Positions 1 to 13,389 of a stretch of DNA of 64,000 nucleotides are shown here, piece after piece (positions within the stretch are counted from its first letter, which is position 1; every line of letters starts with the position of its first letter). The stretch lies in contig WNNJ02000257.1 of assembly GCA_012934845.2 (NCBI GenBank), positions 149,752 through 213,751 of the forward strand, given 5' to 3'. This stretch comes from Pomphorhynchus laevis. Its lineage: Eukaryota; Acanthocephala; Palaeacanthocephala; Echinorhynchida; Pomphorhynchidae. The position numbers and the translations under genes were made by a program. The notes below the pieces were generated by a model, which saw nothing but the letters and a program-made list of their open reading frames with translations, was not told the DNA's origin and ran no database searches.

Positions 1-2
1 AT

Positions 3-341
3 ACCAATGGAGTAGCGCAGCATACTCCATCTGTGATCATGGCCAAATGTTTAAAGAAAATATATTATGAATGTATAAGACGTTTCGATAGAAGCCAAAT
101 TCAGAAAGCAACAGGGGCGGGAAATTTTACACAAGGGAAGGTTAGCATAGATTTTTCGCAAATCCATCATGCAATATACGAAACGGATAAGTCGATATCA
201 ACAGCTCATTTGTTTTTATCAGTGCTAATGGCGTTGGAAGAAATTCAAAGCAAACAATATACATATGAAATTCGTCCTTGTAATGATCGTGTTGATGATT
301 TTGTAATTTATTTGAAATTTCAACAACATTCAAACAACTAA
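3..341 (+). CDS. 3' end of a gene resembling condensin kleisin NCAPH/Barren (partial)
   Basis: The frame is open from the window edge to a TAA at about 339-341, giving a C-terminal piece of about 112 residues; the rest of the gene lies to the left of the window. The end of the piece, with 'IDFSQIHHAIYETDKSIS', then 'TAHLFLSVLMALEE' and 'NDRVDDFVIYL', resembles the C-terminal winged-helix part of condensin subunit 2 (kleisin H), where a short FS..(I/V)..I segment is followed by a helix of the type AFxxLLHLANE and a final (V/L)xDxxI strand. In condensin this part binds the SMC ATPase head. The resemblance is read by eye and is weak, so another winged-helix protein is possible. It is the only host gene here on the plus strand. 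Confidence 0.42.
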   Translation, partial: TNGVAQHTPSVIMAKCLKKIYYECIRRFDRSQIQKATGAGNFTQGKVSIDFSQIHHAIYETDKSISTAHLFLSVLMALEEIQSKQYTYEIRPCNDRVDDFVIYLKFQQHSNN

Positions 342-1174
<833 letters not shown>

Positions 1175-1389
1175 GTAGGTTCTGAATGTAACTGATGACT
1201 GGGATCCATCATGTGAATACGTTTAATATATATAATTAAAGTAAACCAGTCTTAACGAAGAAATTAATACGACGTTTCGCTTTTTATTAGTGTATGTTAT
1301 TTTATCTCAAACTTTTTTAAGCTAACAAACAAACTTTTTTTAAGCTCAAACTTTTTTTAAGTTAACTAACACAGAAAAAAATCAAAAAA

Positions 1390-3830
1390 ATAAAATAAAA
1401 TAGTATAAGACACAATCCGAGTTTAGACAATATCTTCTTTGCATCTTCTTCTCTGCACTTACGGCCTCAAATCCAAGGGGATCTGAGCCCCCAACCGATC
1501 CAACACGCCGACTTCCGACTAAACCACCCAGGGTCTTTCACCCCCTGAAGAGTCCAGTCGGCACGGACTATGCTGGGTAAACGAGAGACGAGGAGCCCTT
1601 AGCATTTGCTCTGGGGGACGTCCTCTCGAAAAGAAGACTAATCCCGAAATAGCCCAGGTGCCCCAAAGGCGCACCTGAGTTTTTTCTTTCAATGACAGAT
1701 GCTGGGCCCGTTTCAGAGCCCATCTAGCTTTCTTCAGGATACGTTTAAGTCTATCCAAGTCAGCTTTCGCCGACCAGTTCACCGTAACGGTGAACCCCAG
1801 GTATTTTACTCGACTGGTGAAGACAGGGAGTGGTTGATTAATCAAAATGGAAGAGAGGACAGAGAGTGCTAATCTCTTGAGCTTTTGCTTTGTTGCAGGA
1901 GCGCCATGAAATACAACCACCTGCGATTTGGCGGAGTTTAAAATAAGATTGGACTTGGGTAACTGGTCTTTTAATCTTAAAAAGAAACGGCTGATGTCCG
2001 AGACTATGTCTTTGCACCTGCGTCCAGAAAACAGGGCTGTGGTATCATCAGCATATACCACTAGACGTTGTTCGCGTTTAAATATTTTAAAGAGTTCAAT
2101 GGAGGCAGCAAGATATAAGATAGGAGAAAGTGGGGAACCTTGAGGCACACCCGTAATAGGGTAGAACTGACGCGCATCAGGGTCGTCTTCATAGTAAAAT
2201 CGCTTGGTGTACAGCAGAATCTCCACCCTGTTCACAATTCTCGCAGGCAACCCGAGAGACCTGAGAGAAGAGATGACAAAGGAAATGGAGATACGGTCAA
2301 ATACAGCAGAAAAGTCGAGGAAAACAGCCACAACTAAACGATAGCTATTCTCCCGACAAAACTGTTCCACTTTACCTACTGTTGAATGGACCGAGCGACC
2401 TTTAACGAACCAATGAAAACCTGGAGGGATCAAATTACGCCTACTCAGGTAGTCGCGGATTTTACGCGCAAGTGCTTTTTCATAAATCGACACGAGGGCA
2501 TTTTGAATCGAAATGGGTCGCAGATCTTTAGGGCATGATCAGGATTTTTTCTTAGGAATAAAAACACGCTTACTAATATTGATGCCTGCTACATCGGATG
2601 GGGATGCTAAAAGCATTGTGACGGCCACCTCTCTTCTCTGATCAGCTGTCAAAAGCTGACAGACCTGAGAAGAAAGTGGAGCGACGGATTTGGAGGTGCC
2701 CGGGAGTGGACCCCATGAGTTAAGGATATCCGTAACAGATAGATCCCTACTCCTGAAGTTACACCAAGGCGGGATTGGTTGAGGTGATTGAGTGGCTCCA
2801 TAGTTGTGTAGGGCTAGTGACTCCTCCAAAACTTTATCAAGGCCTACATTACCTATCCAACCCAATGCTCTATCCTTCCAGCAAACAAACTTCTCCTTCT
2901 TGAAAATCTTCCAAAAGGAAGATTGAGAAGGATTAAGACGAGCAATACTCGTCCTATCCCTACTCAGCTGGAACCTATATCTAGTGATCCAGTATTCATT
3001 CGAGAGAGCCTGTCTGGCGGAAACAGAGAGATTAGGGAGGTTAAGCAGTTTCGCTAGGACCTTGAGTTTCGTCGGAGTTGGATTGTATATACGGTCTTTA
3101 TAGGTAGTCGATAGAATCGTGGTAGATTGCGAAAAGAGGTAGGTATTAAATTTGGTCAGACTCTCATTTCCTATTCGGGGAAAGAGTTGGAGAGCCGCTT
3201 GAAAGAAGGTCACTCTGATTGGATCAAAGTGAAACCTCCTTTGAAGCAACATATCTTCTTCAATTCTCCAACGAATTAGGTCATGAGAGGTGGACAATTG
3301 CTGGCGCGACTGCTCCGTGCAGAGGGGTTTTAACAACCACCTCGAGTGAAGCAGTAAAATGTCGAGGATAGAATTTGTTGATGTGCAATGAAAGGTGGGG
3401 GCAGGTGGTTTGTGAATAAAGTAATCGTTCCTAGCTCTGCGAAGTGCTGCATTGATCCAACGACCAGTTCTGTCGTTGAAGTCCCCCAGTATCATGTCAT
3501 AACTGCTGTCAATAATACAATCCAGAAGGTTACGGTTCTTGTGAATCTCCCCTGGACGAATATAGACATTGGCTAGACTGAAGCGTTTACCGTTCTTACT
3601 AAGTGAAACTACCAAGCAAGACAGGGCTGGACATGAGTAGTTTAGCAAGAGGGAGGACCTTAAGGAGCACTTAACTAAGGTCAAGAGTCCTTGAGATGAA
3701 GAGGAGTGAGGTGGGGTTATGTACGGAGTATAGTAGGAACAGATATGCTTTGGAATAAATCGAGTAATGTCCTGGGGGAGACGGATAGACCGCGTCTCCT
3801 GAAGGACTATAACATCTTCGTTATGATTAC
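1390..3830 (-). mobile_element. 5'-truncated non-LTR retrotransposon (LINE) with APE endonuclease and RT
   Basis: Reading the minus strand, the 3867-2539 frame holds an apurinic-type endonuclease: 'VIVLQETRS' carries the catalytic Glu, 'MILGDFNDRTGRW' the Asp-Phe-Asn core and 'STSHDLI' stands where the SDH motif is expected. The next frame (2493-1519) holds the reverse transcriptase: 'VAVFLDFSAVFDRIS' (motif A), 'GVPQGSPLSPIL' (motif B), 'VVYADDTTAL' (YADD catalytic box) and 'VKYLGFTV' (thumb). The two frames are separated by a stop/frameshift near 2500-2540, so this copy is dead. No RNase H is visible. Motifs place it in the Jockey/I/R1/CR1 supergroup; I do not assign a family. It is clearly richer in GC than its surroundings, as is the LINE at 19-22.7 kb. 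The 5' end abuts an antisense piece of that second family. Confidence 0.88.
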
Positions 3831-3958
3831 GGATTTTCTTCCTCCTCCGTAGCATGGTTCGCCTCATACCTATCCGACCGTTCCTTTCGCGTCTGTTCTA
3901 ATTCATCATCCTCCCCTCCCATCCCTATTTTTTTGCGGGGTTCCACAAGGTTCAGTCC
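3817..3958 (+). mobile_element. Fragment of the 19-22.7 kb LINE family (RT motif A-B interval)
   Basis: About 140 bases are nearly identical to 21632-21773 in the nearly intact LINE, including the stretch encoding 'GVPQGSV' and the C-rich run before it. The fragment is plus-strand, opposite to the LINE it touches at about 3817-3830. The apparent N-terminus 'MRRTMLRRRKK' of the minus-strand endonuclease frame is antisense translation of this fragment. Confidence 0.88.
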
Positions 3959-3974
3959 GACGATCAAAGGGTGC

Positions 3975-4075
3975 TGATAACGATCTAGAGAACGATCTTA
4001 CAAAGATATATACGACGATCTTACAACGATCTATACAACGATCTAAACGACGATCTTACAACGATCTATACGACG
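3975..4075. repeat. Short minisatellite, 'acgatct(t/a)a' based unit
   Basis: About four imperfect copies of a unit of roughly 23-25 bp built from 'acgacgatcttacaacgat' follow directly after the LINE fragment. It looks like a decayed LINE 3' tail or an independent small tandem array. Confidence 0.7.
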
Positions 4076-4194
4076 TTTTAAATAATATTTTGGTACTTAG
4101 AGAGATATCATACATTCCAGATTACTCTGGGATAAAGAATTTTTTGTTATAATTACTTACAGGCTACGTATTGAAATTCTGTATTAAGTAGTCA

Positions 4195-7100
4195 ATGAGA
4201 CGTCTTAAAAAGTCTAGCTCAAAGAAGATGGATTATGATGCTGATTCTTCCTTCACCCAGTTGGAAGTCAGATGTGACACTGATGATCGTGATGTTTGGA
4301 AATCGAGATCTAACCTAAACAGATTAAGATGTGTAATTTTCGCTAATATTAACGAGTCCAAATCCGTGATTTCTCAAAACCGTGTGAATGACGACGTTCT
4401 TTCAGTGAGAAATATCTTGTCTAGTATTTTTCTAGATGGAGAGGAACATTTAGCAGAATCCTTGGAGGTATTGGCCCTTCGTAGAATAGGTAAAGAGTAT
4501 GATAATGGTAGAAATAGACTGTTTCGATTGGTCTTTGCTTCAAATGATCAAGCTAATATCATCCTTAGTAGAGCTTATAGACTAATTGGTAATTCTGTGC
4601 GAATATATAAGGATGTATCGGTTGAAAAGCGCGAACAACTATCTCTCGCTAAAAAAGGTACTAAACGATAGGCGTCAACAAGGTGAAATAACCTCTGTAT
4701 CCAAAATTTTCAGGTGGTCCGACGACGTCCATTTGTACGTTGGGAGAAGTTAATCCTAAATACTCACGGTGTAGCGTCTTAGGTGACTTTATTTAATTCC
4801 ATGGTGTTCTGCATAAGACTTCAAAGAATAGTAGTAGACATCCCCTGAAAATTGCATGTTCTAACGTTCGCAGCTTAGTTTCGAAGTTTGATGAGTTTAG
4901 TTGTTATTTGTCTCACAACAATATGTCGATTTTTGCAATTACTGAAACTTTGTTACACAGTGAGATTAGTGATGTTTGTGTTGCCATCCCTGGCTTCTAA
5001 TTATTTAGAACAGACCGACATGATAAATGTAGATGTGGTGGAGTTGCCTTTTACGTCGCTAACAGAATTATCGTAAGGAACTCCATGTCATATTGCGTCG
5101 GACGAATGGAGTTACTTTCTTTAATGATAGAATCAGGTGACATCAACATGACCATTTGTGTATGCTATCGTGCACCACGCTCATCTTGCTTAACAATAAG
5201 TTTAATTAAATATCTTACTGATCTCACAAAGTCGTCGAATTTTATCCTTCTTGGTGACTTCAACATTCTAAATATAATAGAGAATACCCCATTCGAATGT
5301 CATCAAGGTGGATGCCATTTGGACATCGAATTATGGGATTTTCTCGTTGATGATATATCTCTTATACAACACGTAACTCAGGCAACCAAGTTTATGGGGC
5401 ATAGTTCTTCCTTGTTAGATTTAGTTTTTAGTAAATGTTTACTAGATGTCCATGAAATTCAATATGATCATCCCATAAGTCTTAGTGTCTATCTTGTCAT
5501 TAAGTTTACTTCTAGTGCCCTTGTCAATGTCTCTCCTGCCGAAACTAAACATCTGAAGCGTAACTGGTACAAAGTGGATATTGATTTATCACGTACGCTC
5601 GCAATTAGAACGGGTATTCACAATAGTGACATTACCCATGTTCGTGGTTGGGATACGTTATCAGCTTCCCTCAAATATATCACAGACTGCGTCGCTCCAT
5701 TAAAACTCCTTACAAAACCTTGCTAAACGCAAGTCTGTTTGATTTGACGATGAGTTAGTGGAACTTTTAAGAAAACGGAATAAACTCTTCAAATCATCTT
5801 TGAATAATTAGACAATTCGTTAGAATATCTACAGTATCGTCGTCGCTTCAACTACATGAAATTGTTGAAAAGGCAAAAGCATGAATCGAAAATCCTGACA
5901 TTATATAAAGTTTCTTCCAAGTCGTCCTGAAATATGTAAATAAAAGTAGAAAAGTTATTTTATTAATGTCTTGTTGACCCATGACGGTAAGATTGCGAAA
6001 GATCCTGACGAAGTTGTGAGTATGTAGGCAGAGGCCCTTGATCTTATTTGTCTTACTCCAATTACGACTTTCGTCCAGAGCAAATTCCCGAGACATTCGT
6101 CTTCCATATGCCATTAATTTCTCCAGCAAAGGTATCACGGGAATTGCGTAAATTATCTTGTTACATGTCGGATTGACCGGATGACATTCATTCTTTTATT
6201 CTTCAAAAACTCCATGACCTGCTAGCATTCCCATTATCAGAGATGTTTAACATGTGTCTATGCACATCATGCATCCCGGATCAGTGGAAACGATCTCACA
6301 TTACTCCTATATACAAACAAGGAAACAGGAAAGACCCATCCAATTATCGCCTTGTAAGTCTGACAAGCGTTGTATGTAATTGTCTTGAAAGGTTCGTGCA
6401 TAAATACATAACTTCTCATATGGATAGATTTAAACTTCCGCACCCTTCTCAACATGGATTTCGCACTGGTCGTTCATGCCTCAGTAATTTAAATATTGCT
6501 CGTGGAAATTGGAGGATGTAGTAGCGGATGGGTGTGTGGTAGATGTAATTTTTATCGATTTTAGCCGGGCGTTTGACCGAGTACCACATGATCCTCTGCT
6601 AGTAGTTTTGGCTAAATACGGTATCGATCCCTATGTAGTTCGTTGGATTAGTTCGTTCTTGAAGGGTCAGTCATATTAAGTGAGACTAGGTAGTAGTATT
6701 TCTTCACCCGTCATGTTTGTGCCAGAGTGCCTCAACGTACGACTCTCGGCCCTTTACTGTTCAACATTTTCCTTCAGGATCTGTTATTAAGACTGAAATG
6801 CAATACCCTAGCGTTCACGGATGACCTCACGTTACGGCGATGCATTCCATCGTATCATGACTGTTTTCTGCTCCAACAAGATTTATACAATATTGTTAGG
6901 TGGAGTAATGAGACTGGACTGATGTTAAATATATACAAGTGCTGCCACATGCACTTAGGACACAAGAAATTTCCTTTTGAAGGAAACTTGTGCCGAGTTA
7001 ATTACGCAGGTACAATGCACAAGAGATTTGGGAATACTTGTGCACAAGTCATTGAAGAGTCGCATTAACACGGACAGAATCATCCAAACGACCAGGAAAC

Positions 7101-7640
7101 TTAGCTATGTGGTCCGGAGATAATTTTGTAACCCATCGGTTTCCTGTCTTAAAATAATATGCAACTCACTTATTCGTCCTATTATTGAATATTGTATCCC
7201 TGCGGTATTTCCGTGTATACGTGGTGAGATGAATGAGCTTGAACATGCCCTCTGTAGGTTGACGAGATCGTGCTATTCCCTCAGAAAATTTTCTTATAAG
7301 GACCGCTTGCGCAATATAGAAGTTCCTACAGTCCGTACTAGTATAGTATGTCTTGATATTTTATGTTTTAGGGATATGTTATTCAAATGTGACTGATTCC
7401 CGGTCGACTGTATTCAGCGAAGCCAGTGAACTACTAACCGAGGTCACTCTCTTACTGTGAGGACACTGCATCACGGCAAACTCGGAAGACTATATCGCCT
7501 ATTTTCATCGAGTGGTGAGGCTTTGGAACAAACTTCTAGAGAATATCATCAGTATACCAAATAGAGTGCACTTCAAGAAAACGCTAATTATATGGCTTTG
7601 CACAGATTCGAATTTCAATATCCTGTATCCGGATTAAGAT
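4195..7640 (+). mobile_element. CR1-like LINE with ORF1 remnant, degraded
   Basis: An ORF1-like remnant (4195-4671, 158 residues) contains 'ALRRIGKEYDNGRNRLFRL' and 'LIGNSVRIYKDVSVEKR', the pattern seen in the ORF1 domains of the other LINEs in this window. Endonuclease pieces follow at about 4850-5726 ('IACSNVRSLVSKFDEF', 'MSIFAITET', 'FILLGDFN'). RT pieces are at 6243-7060: 'WKRSHITPIYKQGN', 'VIFIDFSRAFDRVPH', 'LGPLLFNIFLQDLL' and 'AFTDDLTL', where the usual YADD reads FTDD. The C-terminal region at about 7140-7400 ('RPIIEYCIPAVF') is followed by more decayed sequence. Many stops and shifts show an old, dead copy. Confidence 0.85.
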
Positions 7641-7764
7641 TTTGTTGACATAAAATTTAGTTTTACTGTGAACAGACAAAACAGCTGCATGGCTATATCT
7701 TGCATGTTATAATAATAACTTAAAACGCGTATATCTAATATGGAGACAATAAATAACTTTTTAA

Positions 7765-7865
7765 TATTTGGCCCCGTTGCTAAGATGGATGAATAAACAC
7801 GGCCGAAACTGATAACAGCAGTTCCTCCTGATGACCTCCAATCCTCGTTCAAATACATGATGATT
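7765..7865 (+). mobile_element. Solo, diverged Penelope-like element tail
   Basis: Immediately after the LINE 3' region lies a short copy of the PLE tail module: a GGCCCC block, GGCCGAAAC, then CAGCAGTTCCTC and CTGATGACCTC in the same order as in the complete tails at 12.8 and 35.4 kb. No PLE coding sequence is attached, so it is a 5'-truncated insertion or an independently moving tail. Confidence 0.75.
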
Positions 7866-8284
7866 TATCGGTTCATAAGAATACTAGGTTATAAAAATTC
7901 TTTTTAAGATTAAAAAGAAATTAATTAATTCAATGTTACTAAATACTTCAATTAAAAAATTTATTTATTGCACAAAATATGGAGCTTCAGGTAAGTGATC
8001 ATATTTATTTAATTAAAACCGTCAAAATAGTTGTTTAATATGATCATTTTGTTAACGATATGCTATTATATTTTTATGTAGTCTCATCTGTAGTTTGCTT
8101 TTCAAACATGAAAATCATAACTAGTTATATAGATCGGACGCTTCAGCATTCAGATATGATTTTATTTATACTTACAACAGCAATGAGGAGCCAAAGCTCA
8201 TAAAATTGGTTCACATAGACAAATATAAGCGGAAAAGAATCTTCGTTGAATATTCATAATCCAACTTCATGGAATTAGCTATTC
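7866..8284. other. AT-rich DNA, nothing recognised
   Basis: No coding motif or repeat could be supported here. Confidence 0.3.
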
Positions 8285-8520
8285 AAATATTCAATAACTT
8301 TACGTTTATTTGCGATTCCAACGACTTCAGCAGATAATATATTCCTTAGGGGAATAACTTGTGCAGCCAAATTCATTTGCCGATTTTTATGCCAGTAACG
8401 ATGTCGCAACATGAAAGCGTGGCCACGTAATCTTTTGTCAGTACGCATTTCGAACAGAGATCTCAGGGGATCATTTTGATTGTATCGATTTACATACCAA
8501 GTCGTTTCGAGTTCTGACAG

Positions 8521-9539
8521 ATGACAGTGAGTGTATATTAAACTGCCTCAAGCGCTCTTCATATGTTAAATTTTTAAGTATATAAACTCATTTAAAAGCT
8601 CGTGGTAAAACTTTCATTCGTAGCTCTGCACTTCTAGCAGTCGTAGAAAATGAAACTGAATAACAATAATTGATTACACTCGAACACAGAGCCGTTAATA
8701 GAACCGAATGTCTTAATCCTCGATCTACTAATACATATGTTTATCCTAACGAAAATGCGATTTGATTTAGCGCAAGTATACCCTGTATTCTTATGAGTGC
8801 TGAAATTATCCGATACGATGATCCCCAAATCTTTGAATGAATGAACAGTTGGAATTATATATTATTACAGGAACGAAGAAGAAAATATCCTTTATTTGAT
8901 AAAAATACTATATTTCGATAGCTCATGCTATCATGACCAGGAATTACAAAAAAAATCACAATTTGTTTCCTTCGTGTTTCCAACATTTATAAAAATTAAA
9001 GCATTGATGTGCCCCGCATTTCTACTTAAAAGAAAAAGAAAATACCGGAAACAAAACAATCATACATTAAAATTTTACACTAAAATAAAATCATAAAATA
9101 AGAGACATAATTTTTTTGAAAACAAACATTTCAACATAACATACAATTTTGGTTACCCACAAATGGGCCCTTATTAAAATTGTTATTATTATACATTTTC
9201 ATTAATGTTAGTTTGGCGAATCATTGAATATATTCGCTTGACTATTGAGTTTTCGGATTGATGCTCGTCGAATCGCCAAGGACACACACTTTGCAAGGAT
9301 GAATGATATGTCGCTCCGAAGTTTAGTGACATAAAAATACGAATTTAATAATAAAATAATGTAAAATTAAAGTAATAAATTATAATTTAATCTAAACCAA
9401 AACAAAATAATAATACAATTAAAAAAAACGAATTGAAAAAATTAAAGTAATGTAATATTGAAATAATTAATTATAATTTAATTTAAGGTTGTAATCGGAT
9501 TTATTATTAAGCATTAAATTAGGTTATTTTTAACCAATA
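8521..9539. other. AT-rich spacer inside the shredded LINE
   Basis: No coding motif recognised. Composition is host-like rather than LINE-like, so it is probably a later insertion or expanded decay between the RT and tail pieces. Confidence 0.3.
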
Positions 9540-9789
9540 TGCATGTAGACAAACTTGCCAGTATTAATAACTAGATCACTTTCAGTCGCCCATGTAGCTA
9601 GAATATTGAGATAAATCTGTAGAATTTCACGATCGTAGTTATTAATAAGTCACTTTATAAAGTTTCAAATCATCCGCATATAGCAAAGCTTTGGAGTTCA
9701 ATAAAGCAGGAAGCTAGTTTACATACAAAATGAGATTACTTATATTATTTTATGAAATAATGCCTAGGCAGCTAAGACCATTGTTTAGT

Positions 9790-10085
9790 CCGTTTCGATT
9801 TGAACTTACATATAAAAAGGCATTCTTTTTATGGGTGAAAGAATTTTTGAGAAACCTAGGTTGTTGAAAGTTGTTCTCAGTTCCTGGGAACATGTCGACT
9901 TTCTGCTTCATCACAGGTTTCGGTTACTCGGCTCTTCCTTTCGTATATTCCAAGATTTATCCACCAAGGAACGGGTAAGAATAAAGGATGTCTTTATAGA
10001 ATTGTACAATAGACTGAGCAATGACGAATCTAATCTTTGTGTAAGAAATTTTGTAGTCGTACGGTGGCGCCCGACCGTGAAGCTC
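9790..10085 (+). mobile_element. LINE ORF1 fragment, inserted antisense in another LINE
   Basis: The plus-strand frame (9831-10118) begins with 'FEKPRLLKVVLSSWEHVDF', then 'RFRLLGSSFRIFQDLSTKER' and 'LCVRNFVVVRW'. This is the (R)PLKV.....L..RF.L..SS.RIF.D.S..ER pattern of CR1-group ORF1 proteins, related to the ORF1 pieces at 4.2 and 19.2 kb. Minus-strand RT motifs of the host LINE resume on both sides (YADD box to the left, FVDFSNAFD to the right). Confidence 0.72.
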
Positions 10086-10581
10086 GTTCACGTACAAATT
10101 GAACATAATCGATTCTAAAATCGACCCTTAATGCACTCCAATATGTATTCGAAACCTTTCAGACATAAAACCATTGACTCAAACAGCACAGGTGCTGCCG
10201 TTAAGATATGTTAAAATCCAATTGATAATCAGAGGATCAAAACGATATTTGATTAGTTTGTCGGCGAGGATGTGATGATTAATTGTATCAAACGCATTCG
10301 AGAAATCTACAAAAATCACATCCATATCAAGACAAATATTCGAAGCACTCGCCCATTCATCTAGAACAATTAATAAATGTAAACATGTTGATCTATATGA
10401 TCAGAATCCATGTTGCGCATCATGCAAGATATTACTAGTAAAAACGTGCTTATTAATTGTTAGAAACGTATCCATCCTGATCATTTAAAATTTTAAATTT
10501 TAAAATTTTAATTTAAATTTTAAATTTTAAAATTTAAATTTAAATTTTTAAAAATTTAAATTTTTAAATATCCAGGAACAA

Positions 10582-10732
10582 TCAGGTATAGTTGAACGAC
10601 AATAAAAAATATTTTGATATTTCACTTGAAACTACTAGCATCTTCAGAAATTAACACAGTAAATTTATCAAGATGCTAGTAGTTTCAAGTGAAATATCAA
10701 AATAATTTTTGTTATCGTTCAACTATACCTGA
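10582..10732. mobile_element. Foldback (MITE-like) element, 63-bp arms
   Basis: Arms 10582-10644 and 10670-10732 are near-perfect reverse complements, joined by a 25-base loop. Both ends begin TCAGGTATAGTTGAACG. The inner arm core (TGATATTTC......AGCATCTTCAGAAA) resembles the core of the larger foldback family at 14.8, 30.7, 32.9 and 56.1 kb. No coding capacity, so it would be non-autonomous. Confidence 0.85.
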
Positions 10733-11399
10733 CGTTTCCTGGTGTTCATTAATGTTTTGTAAGATCAAGCGTTCGAGTAGCTTACAACATATGCATGTAA
10801 GACTAAAGGGTCTGTAATGTTTATCACAAGAACGATCACCTTTTTGAAAATTGGACAGATTATAGATTTAGACCAATCCTCGGGAATCAGTGATGTGTTT
10901 GAGAAAATATAAATATCCGATGCAAAGGTCGACAAACATTTAAAGATAATTTTCTTAATAACAACGAAGGCATGCAGTCAGGACCTGCGGAATTGCATCA
11001 TTTTAATTGTACAAGTTGGTTGTATACGTCACTGATTGATATCTTCAAAAAAGAGTAGACGGTAACCAACATCATTAAGGTTTTGCTTTACAATGGGAAA
11101 GAAGGTCTGGGTATATGCATTGGCAACTTCTCATTTATCAACAATTATCCGATACATAAGGAGAAACTATCATTCATCCGTTGTTTCGAAAAGCAGTATT
11201 TGTAAAAGGCAGACGGATAGCTGGAAAGCTGGCTTTCAACAGATTCTTCAAATTTCAACTTTTTAAGTATCTAAAGGTTGTGAATTTATTTCTCAAGCTA
11301 CATTTATGTTTTTTTATTTATTTTTAAATTCATATTATTTTTGATAAAACCTGTTTATTAAATTAATTATCTTGTAAGATAATTAATTTCGTAGTTTGC

Positions 11400-11560
11400 T
11401 TGACCTGTTTGTCCACCGAGGATATACTCATTAAGATAAGGCATCTAGCGGCAATAGGAAATAGCGATCATTGTAGCATGTTAATCGGATTTCCATTTGC
11501 TATCCCACATGTTGACAATTATAATGACACAATAAATATTTTCTATAATTACACTGCAAT
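11400..11560 (+). mobile_element. LINE endonuclease C-terminal scrap
   Basis: A plus-strand frame reads 'LAAIGNSDHCSMLIGF', matching the conserved G.SDH.. end of LINE APE endonucleases. Its orientation is opposite to the shredded LINE at 8.3-11.1 kb, so it is a separate fragment. Confidence 0.6.
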
Positions 11561-11627
11561 CTAGAGTATAATATTGTAGAGTAATAATAGTGTGGGGTAA
11601 CTTCAAAAAATGTTGTTGGGTAATCGA

Positions 11628-13125
11628 AAATTCAATCAGATAATAAAACTATACCTATATTATATTGGAATCCAAAATTACATAAAAATCCAACAAAACC
11701 TAGGTTCATATGTAGTGCGTTTAAATGTACATTAAAACCACTTTCTGTCTGTATGAATAAAATACTTAAAGTAATGAAAGCACACTTTAAAAAATATTGC
11801 AAGGTAATCGAAATTAATACTGGTATAAAACACTATTTCAGTATTAATTCTACAAAAGAATTTTTAGAACAGACAAAAGGAATAAATTTTCAAAATATAA
11901 ATACATATGATTTTAGTACGCTTTATACAAATCTAGATTTAGTAGATATTAAAGAAGCGTTAGTAAAATTAATTAACCTTATATTCGGAAAACGATATAC
12001 ATATATATGTTATAATAATTATAACGGCTTTCTAACAAAACCTAAACCATCAAGTAAACATAAATATATGGATAAGATTGAATTAATAGAATCCTTAAAT
12101 ATCTTGATAAATCAAAATTATTCAAAGGTAGGGACATCTATATTTCGACAACAGGTTCTCCAATGGGAGTAATAGTAGCCCAATTATAGCTGACTTGTTT
12201 TTAAGCTTTATAGAATATGAATTTGTTCATAACTTTGTAAAAACCAAATTTAAACAATATAAATATATGAAATATATGTTTCGATACATTGATGATATAT
12301 GTGTATTTAATTCTAATAATTTTTATTCAATTAGAGAGCACACTTATCCAGAAAGCCTTATTCTTAACAAAACCAATATTAATGATAAAGAAGGTGTATA
12401 TCTAGATATGAAACTACTAAAACTATTAATTTATATCTCAAAGATGACATATTTAAGTTTAAAATTGGGAACAATAATATTAATTTAATTTACAAGAAAC
12501 ATATTTTTGAATAAGCATTCATGCATACCATATAATATAAAATACAATACATTAAATAATGAAAATTTAAGAATTGCAACAATATGTAATGATATTGGTT
12601 TTCTTCAAAATCATTTAAATAATTTAATAGATGCATATTTTAAACTAGGTTACTATATAAATACAATCAAACTGAAAATAGTAAAATATATAAATCAACA
12701 CAATAATATTTAAAATAAATTTAAAATCATTAGGGGAAACTTTTTATGGATAATAAATAATATACTTTGTATTAGAATAAGATACTATATAATCAAATTT
12801 CATAAGAGGAAATACGTCCTTAACACATATTTGGCCCCAGCTGCTATGTAATGTAGAGGAGTTAATGGCCGAAACCTGATAGCATATCAGTTCCTCTTAA
12901 TGACCTCTAATTCTTATTCTGATACAACGTCTGTTATTTATTAATCAATTCATAAAAATAACGTTTATTTTAAATTTCAATTTTTTATTTTAACTTGATT
13001 TAAATTATAGAAAATCTAAAAACAATTATTAATTTTATTATTTAATTATTAAATTTTGATTTAGCATTATTATGTTTTGTTTATTTTATAATTATAATTA
13101 ATACGTAGACTCAGTTAGCTGATTT
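11628..13125 (+). mobile_element. Penelope-like element copy A (5'-truncated)
   Basis: This copy begins inside the RT at 'LYWNPKLHKNPTKPRF' and continues through 'YDFSTLYTNLDLVDIKEAL' (motif A region), 'YMFRYIDDICVFNS' (catalytic box with IDD) and a C-terminal piece with 'CIPYNIKYNTLN' and 'ATICNDIGFLQNHLNN'. A few stops and shifts break it. The RT is followed directly by the non-coding tail (about 12730-13125), with no GIY-YIG domain after it. It ends at TACGTAGACTCAGTTAGCTG, the terminal sequence shared with the other copies. Confidence 0.9.
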
Positions 13126-13389
13126 TATCTGTTCAACAAATAATTTAGCTAGACCCGTTTGTCGATGGGCTAGAAAGTGCATGGGACCATTTTAGGAATA
13201 CGCTTATATATCTACTTCACAGAAATGCGCTATTATGTACCTCAATAGTGTCAAAAGCATTGTAACCCTTAGTTTGTCCTAGAATTAGTCTTTTGGAAGC
13301 ATGTAAATATCTTTATTGCAGATATTAAATTCATCCCGATGACTGATGAATCATTACTCGTTACACAGTATCATAATGACTGTCATGAC

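Larger units (their letters stand above)
8285..11110 (-). mobile_element. Shredded minus-strand LINE with insertions
   Basis: Four minus-strand pieces line up in LINE order. At 10740-11110 is an RT N-terminal piece ('IPEDWSKSIICPIFKK'). At 10130-10480 is RT motif A ('VIFVDFSNAFDTINHHI', then 'LIINWILTYLNGS'). At 9540-9780 is the catalytic box ('SKALLYADDLKLYK', then 'DLVINTGKFV'). At 8285-8520 is the C-terminal tail ('DPLRSLFEMRTDKRLRGHA', then 'LSAEVVGIANKRKV'). The pieces are interrupted by a plus-strand ORF1 fragment and a foldback element, and the 8521-9540 gap holds only AT-rich DNA. CR1/Jockey-type by motif; old. Confidence 0.75.
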
